Assembly: GCF_916700565.1 (NCBI RefSeq)
Contig: NZ_CAKAKO010000009.1
Location: forward strand, 1-64,000
Length of the DNA stretch: 64,000 bases
Reading direction: 5' to 3'
DNA from: Xenophilus sp. Marseille-Q4582
GTDB taxonomy: Bacteria > Pseudomonadota > Gammaproteobacteria > Burkholderiales > Burkholderiaceae_C
The notes beneath the pieces were generated by a model. The model made no database searches, was not told where the DNA came from, and saw nothing but the letters and a program-made list of their open reading frames with translations. The position numbers and the translations under genes were made by a program. Positions 8,846-18,256 of this stretch are shown here, in pieces. The stretch's first letter is position 1, and every line of letters starts with the position of its first letter.

Positions 8846-8925
8846 GGATGTCTCCTCGATGAATGGGTTCTGCGGCGTGCCGCAGCTAGGATGCGTGCTG
8901 ATCCTACCTGTACGAGAGACACGCC

Positions 8926-10062
8926 ATGGCCCTGATCAATTACCTCACCCAGATCCAGTTCGACTTCGGCGCCGTGCGCCTGCTTGCCGACGAATGCGCG
9001 CGCATCGGCATCACGCGCCCGCTGGTGGTCACGGACGCCGGTGTGCGCGCGGCCGGCATCCTGCAAAAAGCCCTGGATGCGCTGGGCGAACTGCCGGTCT
9101 CCGTGTTCGACCAGACGCCCTCCAACCCCACCGAGGCCGCCGTGCGCGCCGCCGCCGAGCTGTACCGCAGCGGCCGGTGCGACGGCCTGATCGCCGTCGG
9201 TGGGGGCTCGGCCATCGACTGCGCCAAGGGCGTGGCCATCGCCGCCACGCACGAAGGTCCGCTCAAGACCTACGCCACCATCGAAGGCGGCTCGCCGAAG
9301 ATCACCGACCGGGTGGCGCCGCTGATCGCGGTGCCCACCACCAGCGGCACGGGCAGCGAGGTGGCGCGCGGCGCCATCGTCATCGTCGACGACCACCGCA
9401 AGCTGGGCTTCCACAGCTGGTTCCTGATGCCCAAGGCCGCCATCTGCGACCCCGAACTCACGCTGGGCCTGCCCCCCAAGCTGACGGCCGCCACGGGCAT
9501 GGACGCCATCGCGCACTGCATGGAAACCTTCATGGCCGCGGCCTTCAACCCGCCGGCCGACGGCATCGCGCTCGACGGCCTGGAGCGCGCCTGGGGCCAC
9601 ATCGAACGGGCGACGAAGGACGGCAGCGACCGCGACGCGCGCCTGAACCTCATGAGCGCCAGCATGCAGGGCGCCATGGCCTTCCAGAAGGGCCTGGGCT
9701 GCGTGCACAGCCTGAGCCACAGCCTGGGCGGCGTGGACCCGCGCCTGCACCACGGCACCCTCAACGCCCTCTTCCTGCCGGCCGTGATCCGCTTCAACGC
9801 GGGGGCCGAATCGGTGCAGAAGGAGCTGCGCCTGCAGCGCATGGCCCGCGCCATGCACCTGGACCAGCCGGGCGACATCGGCGAGGCCATCCGCGACATG
9901 AACGCCCGCCTGGGCCTGCCCAAGGGCCTGGCCGAAGTCGGCGTGACCGAAGCGATGTTCGACAAGATCATCGACGGCGCGATGGCCGACCACTGCCACA
10001 AGACCAACCCGCGCCTGGCCACGCGCGAGGACTACCGCGAGATGCTGTCAGCGTCGATGTGA
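8926..10062 (+). CDS. Iron-containing alcohol dehydrogenase
   Basis: A 378-residue group III NAD(P)-dependent dehydrogenase. The cofactor loop GGGSAIDCAKG is at about 88-98. Metal ligands are seen as Asp in CDPELT, His in DAIAHCMET, and His in VHSLSHSLGG and RLHHGTLNA. GTGSEVARGA is also typical. The family includes lactaldehyde, 1,3-propanediol and maleylacetate reductases, and I cannot assign the substrate. Divergent from the hydratase-like lipoprotein; its last 15 bases overlap the end of the convergent LysR gene. Confidence 0.93.
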   Translation: MALINYLTQIQFDFGAVRLLADECARIGITRPLVVTDAGVRAAGILQKALDALGELPVSVFDQTPSNPTEAAVRAAAELYRSGRCDGLIAVGGGSAIDCAKGVAIAATHEGPLKTYATIEGGSPKITDRVAPLIAVPTTSGTGSEVARGAIVIVDDHRKLGFHSWFLMPKAAICDPELTLGLPPKLTAATGMDAIAHCMETFMAAAFNPPADGIALDGLERAWGHIERATKDGSDRDARLNLMSASMQGAMAFQKGLGCVHSLSHSLGGVDPRLHHGTLNALFLPAVIRFNAGAESVQKELRLQRMARAMHLDQPGDIGEAIRDMNARLGLPKGLAEVGVTEAMFDKIIDGAMADHCHKTNPRLATREDYREMLSASM

Positions 10063-11022
10063 GCCGGGGGCCGCGGCCGCCGCCGCGGCGGCCAGCTCCG
10101 CCGCCCCGCGCTCCGTCGGCGGCAGCTTCACGTGGGCGACGAGGAAATCCAGCACCGCGCGGATCCGGGCCGGCAGCCGGCCCGACTTGCCCAGGTACAC
10201 GGCATGGATCGGCTCCACCTCGTGCGGGTTGAAGTCTTCCATCACCGGCACCAGGCGCCCGGCCTGCAGGTCGGCATGGATGTGGTAGATCGACAAGCGG
10301 GCCAGGCCCACGCCCTGCAGCGCCAGGTGGCGCAGCATGTCGCCGTCCGACGCGCGCACATTGCCGACGATGGGCAGGTCCGCCGCCTTGCCGTCGACAC
10401 GCAAGGGCCAGTCGGGCGCGCGCCGGCGATAGTTGGCGCCCAGCCGGTTGTGCCGCGCCAGTTCTTCGCGCGTGGTCGGCGTGCCGTGCCTTTGCAGGTA
10501 TGCGGGCGAGCCCACGATCGCCTGGCGCGTGTGGCCGAGCAGCCGCGCCACCAGGTCGGAGGACGGCAGCTGGCCCCAGCGGACCGCGATGTCGGCACGC
10601 TCGTCCATCAGGTCGACCACGCGGTCGGTCAGGCTGATGTCCAGCGTCACTTCCGGGTACGTGGCCAGAAAGCGGGGCAGCAAGGGCAGCAGCACGATGT
10701 GGCCAAAGCTGACGCTGGCGTTGAGCGACACCCGCCCGCGCGGTGCGGCGCCGGCGGCCGCGCAGCGTTCGGCCTCGTCGAGGTCGGCCAGCACGCGCAC
10801 GCTGCGCTCGTAGAAGTTCTGGCCCTCGGGCGTGAGCTGCAGCTTGCGCGTGGAGCGGTGCACCAGTTGCGTGGCCAGCCGGGCTTCCAGCCGGCCGATC
10901 AGCTTGCTGATGGCCGAAGGCGTCATGCCCAGCACGCGCGCCGCGGCCGAGAAGCCGCCGCGGTCCACCACGTGCACGAAGGCTTCCATTTCGCCGGAGC
11001 GGTTGATGTCGAGGCGGGGCAT
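10048..11022 (-). CDS. LysR-family transcriptional regulator
   Basis: A 324-residue regulator. The N-terminal winged helix-turn-helix (about 8-65) reads MEAFVHVVDRGGFSAAAR..GMTPSAISK with RLEARL, followed by a linker helix and a periplasmic-binding-protein-like effector domain (about 95-300). The start at 11022 gives the usual length; longer in-frame starts add low-complexity sequence only. The C-terminus is Ala-rich. Its 3' end overlaps the alcohol dehydrogenase by 15 bases. The target may be the VOC gene on the other side of the 271-base gap, in which I see no clear box. Confidence 0.9.
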   Translation of the reverse strand: MPRLDINRSGEMEAFVHVVDRGGFSAAARVLGMTPSAISKLIGRLEARLATQLVHRSTRKLQLTPEGQNFYERSVRVLADLDEAERCAAAGAAPRGRVSLNASVSFGHIVLLPLLPRFLATYPEVTLDISLTDRVVDLMDERADIAVRWGQLPSSDLVARLLGHTRQAIVGSPAYLQRHGTPTTREELARHNRLGANYRRRAPDWPLRVDGKAADLPIVGNVRASDGDMLRHLALQGVGLARLSIYHIHADLQAGRLVPVMEDFNPHEVEPIHAVYLGKSGRLPARIRAVLDFLVAHVKLPPTERGAAELAAAAAAAAPGSHRR

Positions 11023-11293
11023 GGGCGAAGGGCGAGGACGGGTGGGCGCGCGGCCGGGCGGCGCGCAGTTTAGCGAGCGCCGCCATGCGGACGCGGCCTT
11101 CGGGCCTGCGGAGCCTGGGCCGGCTCCCGCCTGCATGGCCGGCCGCTTCGCGCGGCGGCCCCCGGCCTCTCGCCGCCGCGGCGCCGCAGGCATCGGCGCT
11201 GTCCGGCAGACAAGCGCCGCGCCGCGCGCACCATCGGCAGGCCGGCGCCCGGCGGCGTCGCGTCCCTTTCCCACCCCTTCCAGGAGACCCCTG

Positions 11294-11773
11294 ATGCGCC
11301 CCAAGAACACCGTTTGCCTGTGGTTCAACGGCGATGCGGAAGAAGCGGCCCGCTTTTATGCCGCCACGATTCCGGAAAGCACCGTGGGTGCCGTCCACTA
11401 TGCGCCCGGCGACTACCCGGACGGCAAGCAAGGCCAGCCGCTGATGGTCGAGTTCACGGTCGCGGGCATCCCCTGCATCGGCCTGAATGGCGGGCCGCAG
11501 TTCCCCCAGACCGAAGCGTTTTCCTTCCAGATCGCCACCGACGATCAGGCCGAGACCGATCGGCTGTGGCATGCCATCATCGACAACGGCGGCAAGGCCA
11601 GCGACTGCGGCTGGTGCAAGGACCGCTGGGGCGTGTCGTGGCAGATCACGCCGCGCGTGCTGGTGGCCGGCGTCACGCACCCGGACCCGGCCGTCGCCAA
11701 GCGCGTGTTCGACGCCATGATGACCATGCAGAAGATCGACATCGCGACGATCGAGGCGGCGATGAAGGGTTGA
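11294..11773 (+). CDS. PhnB-like VOC (glyoxalase superfamily) protein
   Basis: A 159-residue protein of the 3-demethylubiquinone-9-methyltransferase-like / PhnB VOC group: NTVCLWFNGDAEEAARFYAA at the N-terminus, FTVAGIPCIGLNGGP in the middle, and the CGWCKDRWGVSWQITPR block near 115-131. The cellular substrate of this group is not established. A good ribosome site (AGGAG) sits 8 bases before the ATG. The C-terminal MTMQKIDIATIEAA helix is common in the group. Confidence 0.88.
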   Translation: MRPKNTVCLWFNGDAEEAARFYAATIPESTVGAVHYAPGDYPDGKQGQPLMVEFTVAGIPCIGLNGGPQFPQTEAFSFQIATDDQAETDRLWHAIIDNGGKASDCGWCKDRWGVSWQITPRVLVAGVTHPDPAVAKRVFDAMMTMQKIDIATIEAAMKG

Positions 11774-11923
11774 CGGATCGCCGCGCCGTTCGCGCCGCTC
11801 TGCCCTCGCGGCAGGACCGCGTGCCATGCACACCGGCTGCGCTTCATACGGTCTTGCCTTCAAACGTATAGCTTCGTTGGGGTGCCTTGCCGTGCGTCAG
11901 CGCTGCGCGGGACGCACGGGGGC

Positions 11924-12181
11924 TCAGGCATCCCCCCACTCATCCCGCAGATCCGCCACATGGCGCGCGGGCGCCGGCCCCCACAGCCCCCGGCCGGTGC
12001 CCCGCAGGCTCAGGAAGCCCGACGGGCGCCGCGTGGCTTTCGCGAGGAGTTCCGGGGACACGATGGCGGCATAGGGCTTGCCATGCCGCGTGAGCAGGCT
12101 GGGTTCACCGGCGCGTGCGCGCGAAGCGAGTTCGGGCAGGTTGCTGCGCCCCTGCTCCAGACCGACGGTACGAAGTGACAT
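11924..12181 (-). CDS. Phd/YefM-type antitoxin without a toxin partner
   Basis: An 85-residue protein typical of prevent-host-death antitoxins: an N-terminal DNA-binding fold with the L.EL..RA.AGE..L.TRHGKP.A.IV pattern (about 5-45), then a C-terminal toxin-binding tail with GTGRGLWG and LRDEW. The ATG at 12181 is preceded by AGGGGG. Antitoxins of this kind usually overlap a PIN-domain (VapC) or RelE/Doc toxin gene, but the 150 bases downstream hold no plausible toxin frame. The partner may have been lost or act in trans. Confidence 0.85.
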   Translation of the reverse strand: MSLRTVGLEQGRSNLPELASRARAGEPSLLTRHGKPYAAIVSPELLAKATRRPSGFLSLRGTGRGLWGPAPARHVADLRDEWGDA

Positions 12182-12195
12182 GTGACCCCCTGATT

Positions 12196-12210
12196 CCGTA
12201 CGGACCGTCC
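12196..12210. promoter_or_regulatory. Palindromic element upstream of the phd antitoxin
   Basis: CCGTACGG is an exact 8-bp palindrome directly followed by ACCGTCC, giving a CGTACGG/ACCGTCC repeat-like block 15-29 bases before the antitoxin ATG. Phd-type antitoxins repress their own promoters through short palindromes, so this may be the operator. It also lies in the divergent gap before the MFS gene. Confidence 0.35.
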
Positions 12211-12335
12211 GCTTTTCTGGGTCGACAGTCATTCAGCAGGGCCTTCGATGATTGATCTTGGAAGTGAATTCACAAATGCCGTTCCAACCGGGCGGCTAGT
12301 GAATCCCAGGGATAACCCGCACAGTTCATCCCATC

Positions 12336-13526
12336 ATGCCCATCGCTCTTCTTGCCCTGACCGCCGGTGCCTTTGGCATCGGCACCACCGAATTCGTCAT
12401 CATGGGCCTGCTGCTGCAGGTCTCGGCGGACCTTCATGTCTCCATCGCGGCCGCCGGCCTGCTGATCTCCGGCTACGCCATCGGCGTGGCGGTCGGCGCG
12501 CCGCTGCTCACCCTCGCTACGCGCCGCCTGCCGCGCAAGACGGTGCTGCTGGCGCTGATGGCCATCTTCACCCTGGGCAACATCGCCTGCGCCCTGGCGC
12601 CCAGCTATGACGCGCTGATGGCCGCGCGGGTCATCACCTCGCTGGCGCACGGCACCTTCTTCGGGGTCGGCTCGGTGGTCGCCACCGGGCTGGTGCCGCC
12701 CGAAAAGCGCGCCTCGGCCATCGCGATCATGTTCACGGGCCTGACGGCCGCCACGCTGCTGGGCGTGCCGGCGGGGGCCTGGCTGGGCCTGCATTTCGGC
12801 TGGCGCGCCACCTTCTGGGCCGTCGCCCTGATCGGCCTGGTGGCGCTGGCCGTGCTGGCGCGCTTCGTGCCGCGTGAGGCCACCCGCGCCGAGCCCGCGC
12901 CGCTGCGCGACGAACTGGCCGTGCTGGCCCGCCCGCAGGTCTGGCTGGGCCTGGCGATGACGGTGCTGGGCTTTGCCGGCGTCTTCGCCTTCTACACCTA
13001 TGTGCAGCCGGTGCTGACGCAGGTCACGGGCCTGTCCGAAGCGGCGGTGTCGCCGGTGCTGCTGCTCTTCGGCGCCGGGCTGGCGGTCGGCAACCTGTGG
13101 GGCGGCAAGCTGGCCGACAGGGCGCCGATGCGTGCCGTCATCGGCACCCTGGTCGCCCTGGCCGCCGTGCTCGCCCTGGCGCGCTGGGCCATGCCGCAGG
13201 CCGCCGCGGCGATCGTCTTCATCGGCGTGCTGGGCGTGGTGGCCTTCGCCACCGTGGCGCCGCTGCAGATGCGCGTGATGGAAAAGGCCGCCGGCGCGGG
13301 CCAGAACCTGGCGTCCAGCCTCAACATCGCGGCCTTCAACCTGGGCAATGCGCTTGGAGCCTGGGTCGGTGGGCTGGTGATCCTGCACACGCCGGGCGTG
13401 CCGGGGCTGCAGAACCTGGGTCTGGCGGCGGCCGGCCTCACGGCGGCGGGCCTGCTCATCGCCCTGGGCAGCCATGCGCTGGACCGGCGCCGCCCGCCGG
13501 TGGAATGCGCCACCGCCGGGGCCTGA
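12336..13526 (+). CDS. MFS exporter of the AraJ/sugar-efflux type
   Basis: A 396-residue inner-membrane protein with 12 predicted TM helices. The N-terminal GAFGIGTTEFVIMGLL and the loop 2-3 segment LATRRLPRKTVLL are typical of the AraJ/YdhP/PbuE-like drug:H+ antiporter-1 family, which exports sugars, purines or drugs. The substrate is unknown. No clear ribosome site precedes the ATG. Followed after 54 bases by an aldo/keto reductase in the same direction. Confidence 0.9.
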   Translation: MPIALLALTAGAFGIGTTEFVIMGLLLQVSADLHVSIAAAGLLISGYAIGVAVGAPLLTLATRRLPRKTVLLALMAIFTLGNIACALAPSYDALMAARVITSLAHGTFFGVGSVVATGLVPPEKRASAIAIMFTGLTAATLLGVPAGAWLGLHFGWRATFWAVALIGLVALAVLARFVPREATRAEPAPLRDELAVLARPQVWLGLAMTVLGFAGVFAFYTYVQPVLTQVTGLSEAAVSPVLLLFGAGLAVGNLWGGKLADRAPMRAVIGTLVALAAVLALARWAMPQAAAAIVFIGVLGVVAFATVAPLQMRVMEKAAGAGQNLASSLNIAAFNLGNALGAWVGGLVILHTPGVPGLQNLGLAAAGLTAAGLLIALGSHALDRRRPPVECATAGA

Positions 13527-13580
13527 GCCGCGCCCCTGCCCTTCTTTCCCCTTCTTCTTCATTTCCCAAGGAGTCCTTTC

Positions 13581-14633
13581 ATGGAACAACGACTGCTGGG
13601 CCGTTCCGGCCTGCGTGTGCCCGCCCTCGGTTTCGGTGCCGGCACCTTCGGCGGCCAGGGCCCGCTCTTCAGCGCCTGGGGCCAGACCGACGTGGCCGGC
13701 GCGCGGCGCCTGATCGACATCTGCCTGGACGCGGGCGTGAACCTCTTCGACACGGCGGACGTCTATTCGTCCGGCGCTTCGGAGGAGATCCTGGGCGCCG
13801 CGCTCGAAGGCCGCCGCCAGAAGGCGCTCATTTCCACCAAGGTCACGCTGCGCACGGGCGACGGGCCCAACGACGCCGGCTGGTCGCGCCACCACCTGAC
13901 CGAGGCCACGCATGCCGCGCTCAAGCGCCTGAAGACCGACCACATCGACATCCTGCAACTGCACGCCTTCGACGCCCACACGCCGGTCGAACAGATGCTG
14001 CGCACGCTGGACGACCTGGTGCGCGCGGGCAAGGTGCGCGCCATCGGCGCGTCCAACTTCGCGGGCTGGCAGCTCATGAAGGCGCTGGCGGCGGCGGACC
14101 GGCTGGGCACCGAGCGCTTCGTCGCCAACCAGACCTATTACTCGCTCGTGGGCCGCGACTACGAATGGGAGCTGATGCCGCTGGGCATCGACCAGGGCGT
14201 GGGCGCGCTGGTGTGGAGCCCGTTGGGCTGGGGCCGGCTCACGGGCAAGATCCGCCGCGGCGCGCCGCTGCCCGCAGGCAGCCGCCTGCACGAGACGGCG
14301 GGCTTTGCGCCGCCCGTCGCCGAAGAGCGCCTGTACCGCGTGGTCGACGCCCTGCTGCAGGTGGCCGAAGAAACGGGGAGGACCGTGCCGCAGGTCGCCA
14401 TCAACTGGCTGCTGCAGCGCCCGACTGTGTCCAGCGTGCTGATCGGCGCGCGCAACGAGGCGCAGCTGACGCAGAACCTGGGCGCCGTGGGCTGGAACCT
14501 GACGCCCGCGCAGGTCGGGGCATTGGATGCCGCCAGCGCCGTGACGCCGCCCTACCCCCACTATCCCTACTGGAACGGCCAGTTCACCGAGCTGGCGCCG
14601 CCGGCCGTGCCGCTGCCGCCCTCGCAAGCCTGA
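13581..14633 (+). CDS. Aldo/keto reductase
   Basis: A 350-residue NADPH-dependent oxidoreductase with a (beta/alpha)8 barrel. The catalytic tetrad is visible as Asp and Tyr in NLFDTADVY, Lys in ISTKVTL and His in LQLHAFD. The cofactor motif IGARNEAQL is near 295. Similar to the YajO/Tas-like and plant-type AKR groups. AAGGAG precedes the ATG. It follows the MFS exporter and precedes an IclR regulator, with 35 bases between, all in one direction. Confidence 0.92.
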   Translation: MEQRLLGRSGLRVPALGFGAGTFGGQGPLFSAWGQTDVAGARRLIDICLDAGVNLFDTADVYSSGASEEILGAALEGRRQKALISTKVTLRTGDGPNDAGWSRHHLTEATHAALKRLKTDHIDILQLHAFDAHTPVEQMLRTLDDLVRAGKVRAIGASNFAGWQLMKALAAADRLGTERFVANQTYYSLVGRDYEWELMPLGIDQGVGALVWSPLGWGRLTGKIRRGAPLPAGSRLHETAGFAPPVAEERLYRVVDALLQVAEETGRTVPQVAINWLLQRPTVSSVLIGARNEAQLTQNLGAVGWNLTPAQVGALDAASAVTPPYPHYPYWNGQFTELAPPAVPLPPSQA

Positions 14634-14668
14634 AAACGGGCCCACAGCCGCGTCACGATAATGCGCAC

Positions 14669-15472
14669 ATGCCGTCCGTTCGCTCCACAAGCGCCGGCGC
14701 GCCTCGCCCCAAGGAAGACCGGCATTTCGTGACCGCGCTGGCACGTGGCCTGGAAGTGCTGGCCTGTTTCCGATCGGGCGACAGGCTGCTGGGCAACCAA
14801 GAGATCGCGCAGCGCTGCCGCCTGCCCAAGTCCACCGTGTCGCGGCTCACCGCCACGCTCACGCGGCTGGGCTACCTGATCCATGTCGAGGACAGCGGCA
14901 AGTACCGTCTGGGCACCGCCACGCTGTCGCTGGGCAGCGCCATGCTGGTGCGCCTGGACGTGCGGCAGGTGGCCCGCCCGCTGATGCAGGAACTGGCCGA
15001 CTTCGCGCGCGCCGAGGTGTCGCTGGGCACGCGCGACCGCTTGTCGATGATCTATGTCGAGAACTGCCGCAGCTCGGCCCTGCACACGCTGAGCCTCGAC
15101 GTAGGCTCGCGCATCTCGCTGGCCACGTCGGCCATGGGACGCGCCTGGCTGGCTGCCGTGCCGGCCGGGGAGCGCGGCGAAGTGCTTGCGCAGATCCAGG
15201 CCCGCCAGGGCGAGGCCTGGCCCGAAATACAGCAGGGCATTGAGCAGGCGCAGCAGGACTACCGCAGCCTGGGCGTCACCACCTCGTTTGGCGACTGGCA
15301 GAAAAACGTCAACGCCATCGCGCGCGCCTTTCAGCCGGGCCGGGGCCTGCCTCCCATGGTGATCAACTGTGGCGGGCCGTCCTTCAACGTCGCGCAGGAG
15401 AAGCTTCTGGCCGAGGCGCGCCCACGCCTGCTCGAGATCGTGGCGCGCATCGAAACCGCGCTGTACCGCTAG
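14669..15472 (+). CDS. IclR-family transcriptional regulator
   Basis: A 267-residue regulator. The N-terminal winged helix (about 20-85) includes ALARGLEVLACF, IAQRCRLPKSTVSRLTATL and LGYL; the C-terminal GAF-like effector domain (about 95-265) includes SLGTRDRLSMIYVE, TSAMGRAWLAA and a conserved GVTTSFGDW turn. IclR proteins respond to small aromatic or carbon metabolites. It may control the upstream AKR/MFS pair or the convergent liv transporter starting 114 bases beyond its stop. Confidence 0.9.
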   Translation: MPSVRSTSAGAPRPKEDRHFVTALARGLEVLACFRSGDRLLGNQEIAQRCRLPKSTVSRLTATLTRLGYLIHVEDSGKYRLGTATLSLGSAMLVRLDVRQVARPLMQELADFARAEVSLGTRDRLSMIYVENCRSSALHTLSLDVGSRISLATSAMGRAWLAAVPAGERGEVLAQIQARQGEAWPEIQQGIEQAQQDYRSLGVTTSFGDWQKNVNAIARAFQPGRGLPPMVINCGGPSFNVAQEKLLAEARPRLLEIVARIETALYR

Positions 15473-15586
15473 GGACAGGCCCACAACACCCACTTCGGGC
15501 GCACGTCGGCCTCCAAGTGGGGCACCCTGGCTGGGTCCGCCCCCATCGATTGCGGCGGGCGGCCTGCCGACGCGCTGCGGCGCTTC

Positions 15587-16762
15587 TTACTTGGCCAGCG
15601 TGTCCAGGCGCACTTCCTTGACCTTGCCGCCTTCCACGATGGCCACGCGCGTGTTCGCAGTCGAGCCGCCGCGCGCGTCCACGCCGTGCATCTCGTGCGG
15701 GTTGTGCTGGGGGGGCAGCGACTTGAACGCCTTGTCGAGCTGCGCGCGGATCGCAGCGGCGTCGCTGGTGGAGCCTGCAAGTTTCATGGCCAGCGCCGTG
15801 GCGTGCACGGCCGTGTAGTTCAGCGACACCTCCGAGCTCGGATCGCGGCCCGGGTTGGCCTTGCGAAAGCGCTCGACGAAGGCCCGGGTCACGGGAGAGC
15901 TGTCTTCCACCACAGGCAGCACGCCGATGGCCCCCTCCAGAGAGCCGTAGCCGCCGGTGATCTTGCCGATCTCGTCCATCTTGGCCTGGTCGATGATCAC
16001 GAAGCCGCCCTTGAAGCCCAGCTCGCGCGCCTGCTTGATCACCAGGCCCGTGGGCTCCGACGCGCCGCCGATGAACAGCACGTCGGGCTTGGCCGCCAGC
16101 ACGCGGCTCACGCCGCTGTAGAAGTCGGTCGCGCGGTTGTAGGACATCGGGTTCTCGGCCACCACTTTGCCGCCCGCCGCCTCCCACGCGGGCTTGAACG
16201 CGGCGGTCCAGGCCTTGGCGTAGTCATGGTCCGCGTTGGCGATGGCCACGTTCTTGCCGTACTTGGTCATCGCGTGATTCACGAACGGCTTGACGTACGA
16301 GGTGAACTCGGGCGGGATGCGCAGCGTGAGCTTGTTGTTGCGCTCGGTGATCTGGGGCACGCTGGTGTAGGAAAGCAACAGCACCTTCTGTGCCTCGTTG
16401 GTGGCCATCACCGCGAAGCTGCCGCCCGAATGAGGCACCAGCACCGCGGGCGCCTTGTGCTCCTGCACCAGGCGCTGGGTATTGATGGCGGTTTCGGAAG
16501 GGTTGTACTTGTCGTCCAGCGCGACGATCTCCAGCTTGACCTTCTGTCCGCCCACCTCCAGGCCCTTGGCATTGATCTCTGCCACGGCCATTTCCATGCC
16601 GCTGAGCACGTTCTTGCCATACAGCGCAGCGCCGCCGCTCAGGGGGCCCGAGTAGCCGATCTTGACGACCTGCTGGGCCACCGCCGGGCCTGCGCCCAGC
16701 AGCGCGGCGGCTGCGAAGGCGGTGGCGCCGAGTCGAAGAAGGGTCTTGCGTTTCGTCAGCAT
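15587..16762 (-). CDS. Periplasmic branched-chain amino acid/amide-binding protein (LivK type)
   Basis: A 391-residue secreted binding protein. The signal peptide (about 1-29) has Arg/Lys followed by an Ala-rich core ending PAVAQ. The mature part begins VVKIGYSGPLSGG, the hallmark of the LivJ/K/AmiC type I periplasmic fold. Ligands in this family range from Leu/Ile/Val to amides and aromatic acids, so the substrate cannot be fixed. AGGAGA precedes the ATG at 16762. It is the last gene of the livHMGF operon, 35 bases after livF. Confidence 0.92.
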   Translation of the reverse strand: MLTKRKTLLRLGATAFAAAALLGAGPAVAQQVVKIGYSGPLSGGAALYGKNVLSGMEMAVAEINAKGLEVGGQKVKLEIVALDDKYNPSETAINTQRLVQEHKAPAVLVPHSGGSFAVMATNEAQKVLLLSYTSVPQITERNNKLTLRIPPEFTSYVKPFVNHAMTKYGKNVAIANADHDYAKAWTAAFKPAWEAAGGKVVAENPMSYNRATDFYSGVSRVLAAKPDVLFIGGASEPTGLVIKQARELGFKGGFVIIDQAKMDEIGKITGGYGSLEGAIGVLPVVEDSSPVTRAFVERFRKANPGRDPSSEVSLNYTAVHATALAMKLAGSTSDAAAIRAQLDKAFKSLPPQHNPHEMHGVDARGGSTANTRVAIVEGGKVKEVRLDTLAK

Positions 16763-16797
16763 AGGAATGTCTCCTGGGGTTGGTCTGCGGAAAATCG

Positions 16798-17491
<694 letters not shown>

Positions 17492-17505
<14 letters not shown>

Positions 17506-18256
17506 GCTCGCTCCCCAGGTAGGCATCGATCACGGCCGGGTTGGCGCGGATCTCGGCGGGGGTGCCCTCGGCGATCTTCTCGCCGTAGTTCAGCACCAGG
17601 ATCTTGTCGGCCAGGCTCATGATCATGTTCATCTTGTGTTCGATCAGACCCACCGTCAGGCCGCTGGCCACCATCTTGCGGATCAGGTCGGCCAGGCCCT
17701 CGGTCTCGTCGGGATTCACGCCGCCCGCAGGCTCGTCCAGCAGCACCAGGCGCGGGCCGGTCGCCAACGCCAGCGCGAAGGCCACGCGCTTGCGCTCCTC
17801 CTGCGAGATGTCGCCCGCGATGCGGTTCTCCAGGTGCGACAGGCCCACGAAGTCGAGCGCCTCGCGCGCCTTCTCGCGGCACACGCGCTCTTCCTCGCGC
17901 AGGCGGCTGGAGTTGCGCAGCACGTCGAGCAGGCCCGAGCGCGTGCGCAGCCGGTGGCCCACGATGAGGTTGTCCAGCACGGTGGCCATGTCGAACAGCG
18001 TCGTGGTCTGGAACGTGCGCGCCACGCCCAGGCGCGCCACCTCGTCGGTGCGCAGCGAGGTCACGTCCCGTCCTTCGAGCGTGATGGTGCCCGCGCTGGG
18101 CCGGTGCGTGCCGCTGATGAGGTTGAAGAAGGTCGTCTTGCCCGCGCCGTTGGGGCCGATGATCGCGTTGATCTTGCCCTTCTCGATCGTGGTGCTGACG
18201 TTGTTGACGGCGGCCAGTCCGCCGAAGCGCTTGGTCAGGTGTTCAATCTTGAGCAT
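17492..18256 (-). CDS. livG: Branched-chain amino acid ABC transporter ATPase LivG, atypical signature
   Basis: A 254-residue ATPase with Walker A GPNGAGKT (about 35-42), LivG-type VARTFQTT Q-loop, Walker [14 protein letters not shown] and switch His in LIEHKMN. The ABC signature is unusual: where LivG proteins normally have L(S/T)YG(E/Q)QRR, this one has ISQEERKR, losing the glycine that contacts the nucleotide gamma-phosphate of the partner subunit. The rest is intact, so the gene is not decayed. Overlaps livM and livF by 14 bases each. Confidence 0.92.

Noticed and set aside
11774-11923. Search for a toxin gene next to the Phd antitoxin
   Set aside because: Only very short frames are present on either strand; none resembles PIN, Doc or RelE toxins.
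13097-15472. 791-codon plus-strand frame
   Set aside because: Only the part from 14669 (IclR regulator) is real; the earlier part is out of frame with the MFS and AKR genes.
15489-15521. CCCACTT/AAGTGGG inverted repeat between iclR-type gene and the binding-protein gene
   Set aside because: Seven base pairs with a 19-base loop and no T-run; too weak to call a terminator between these convergent genes.
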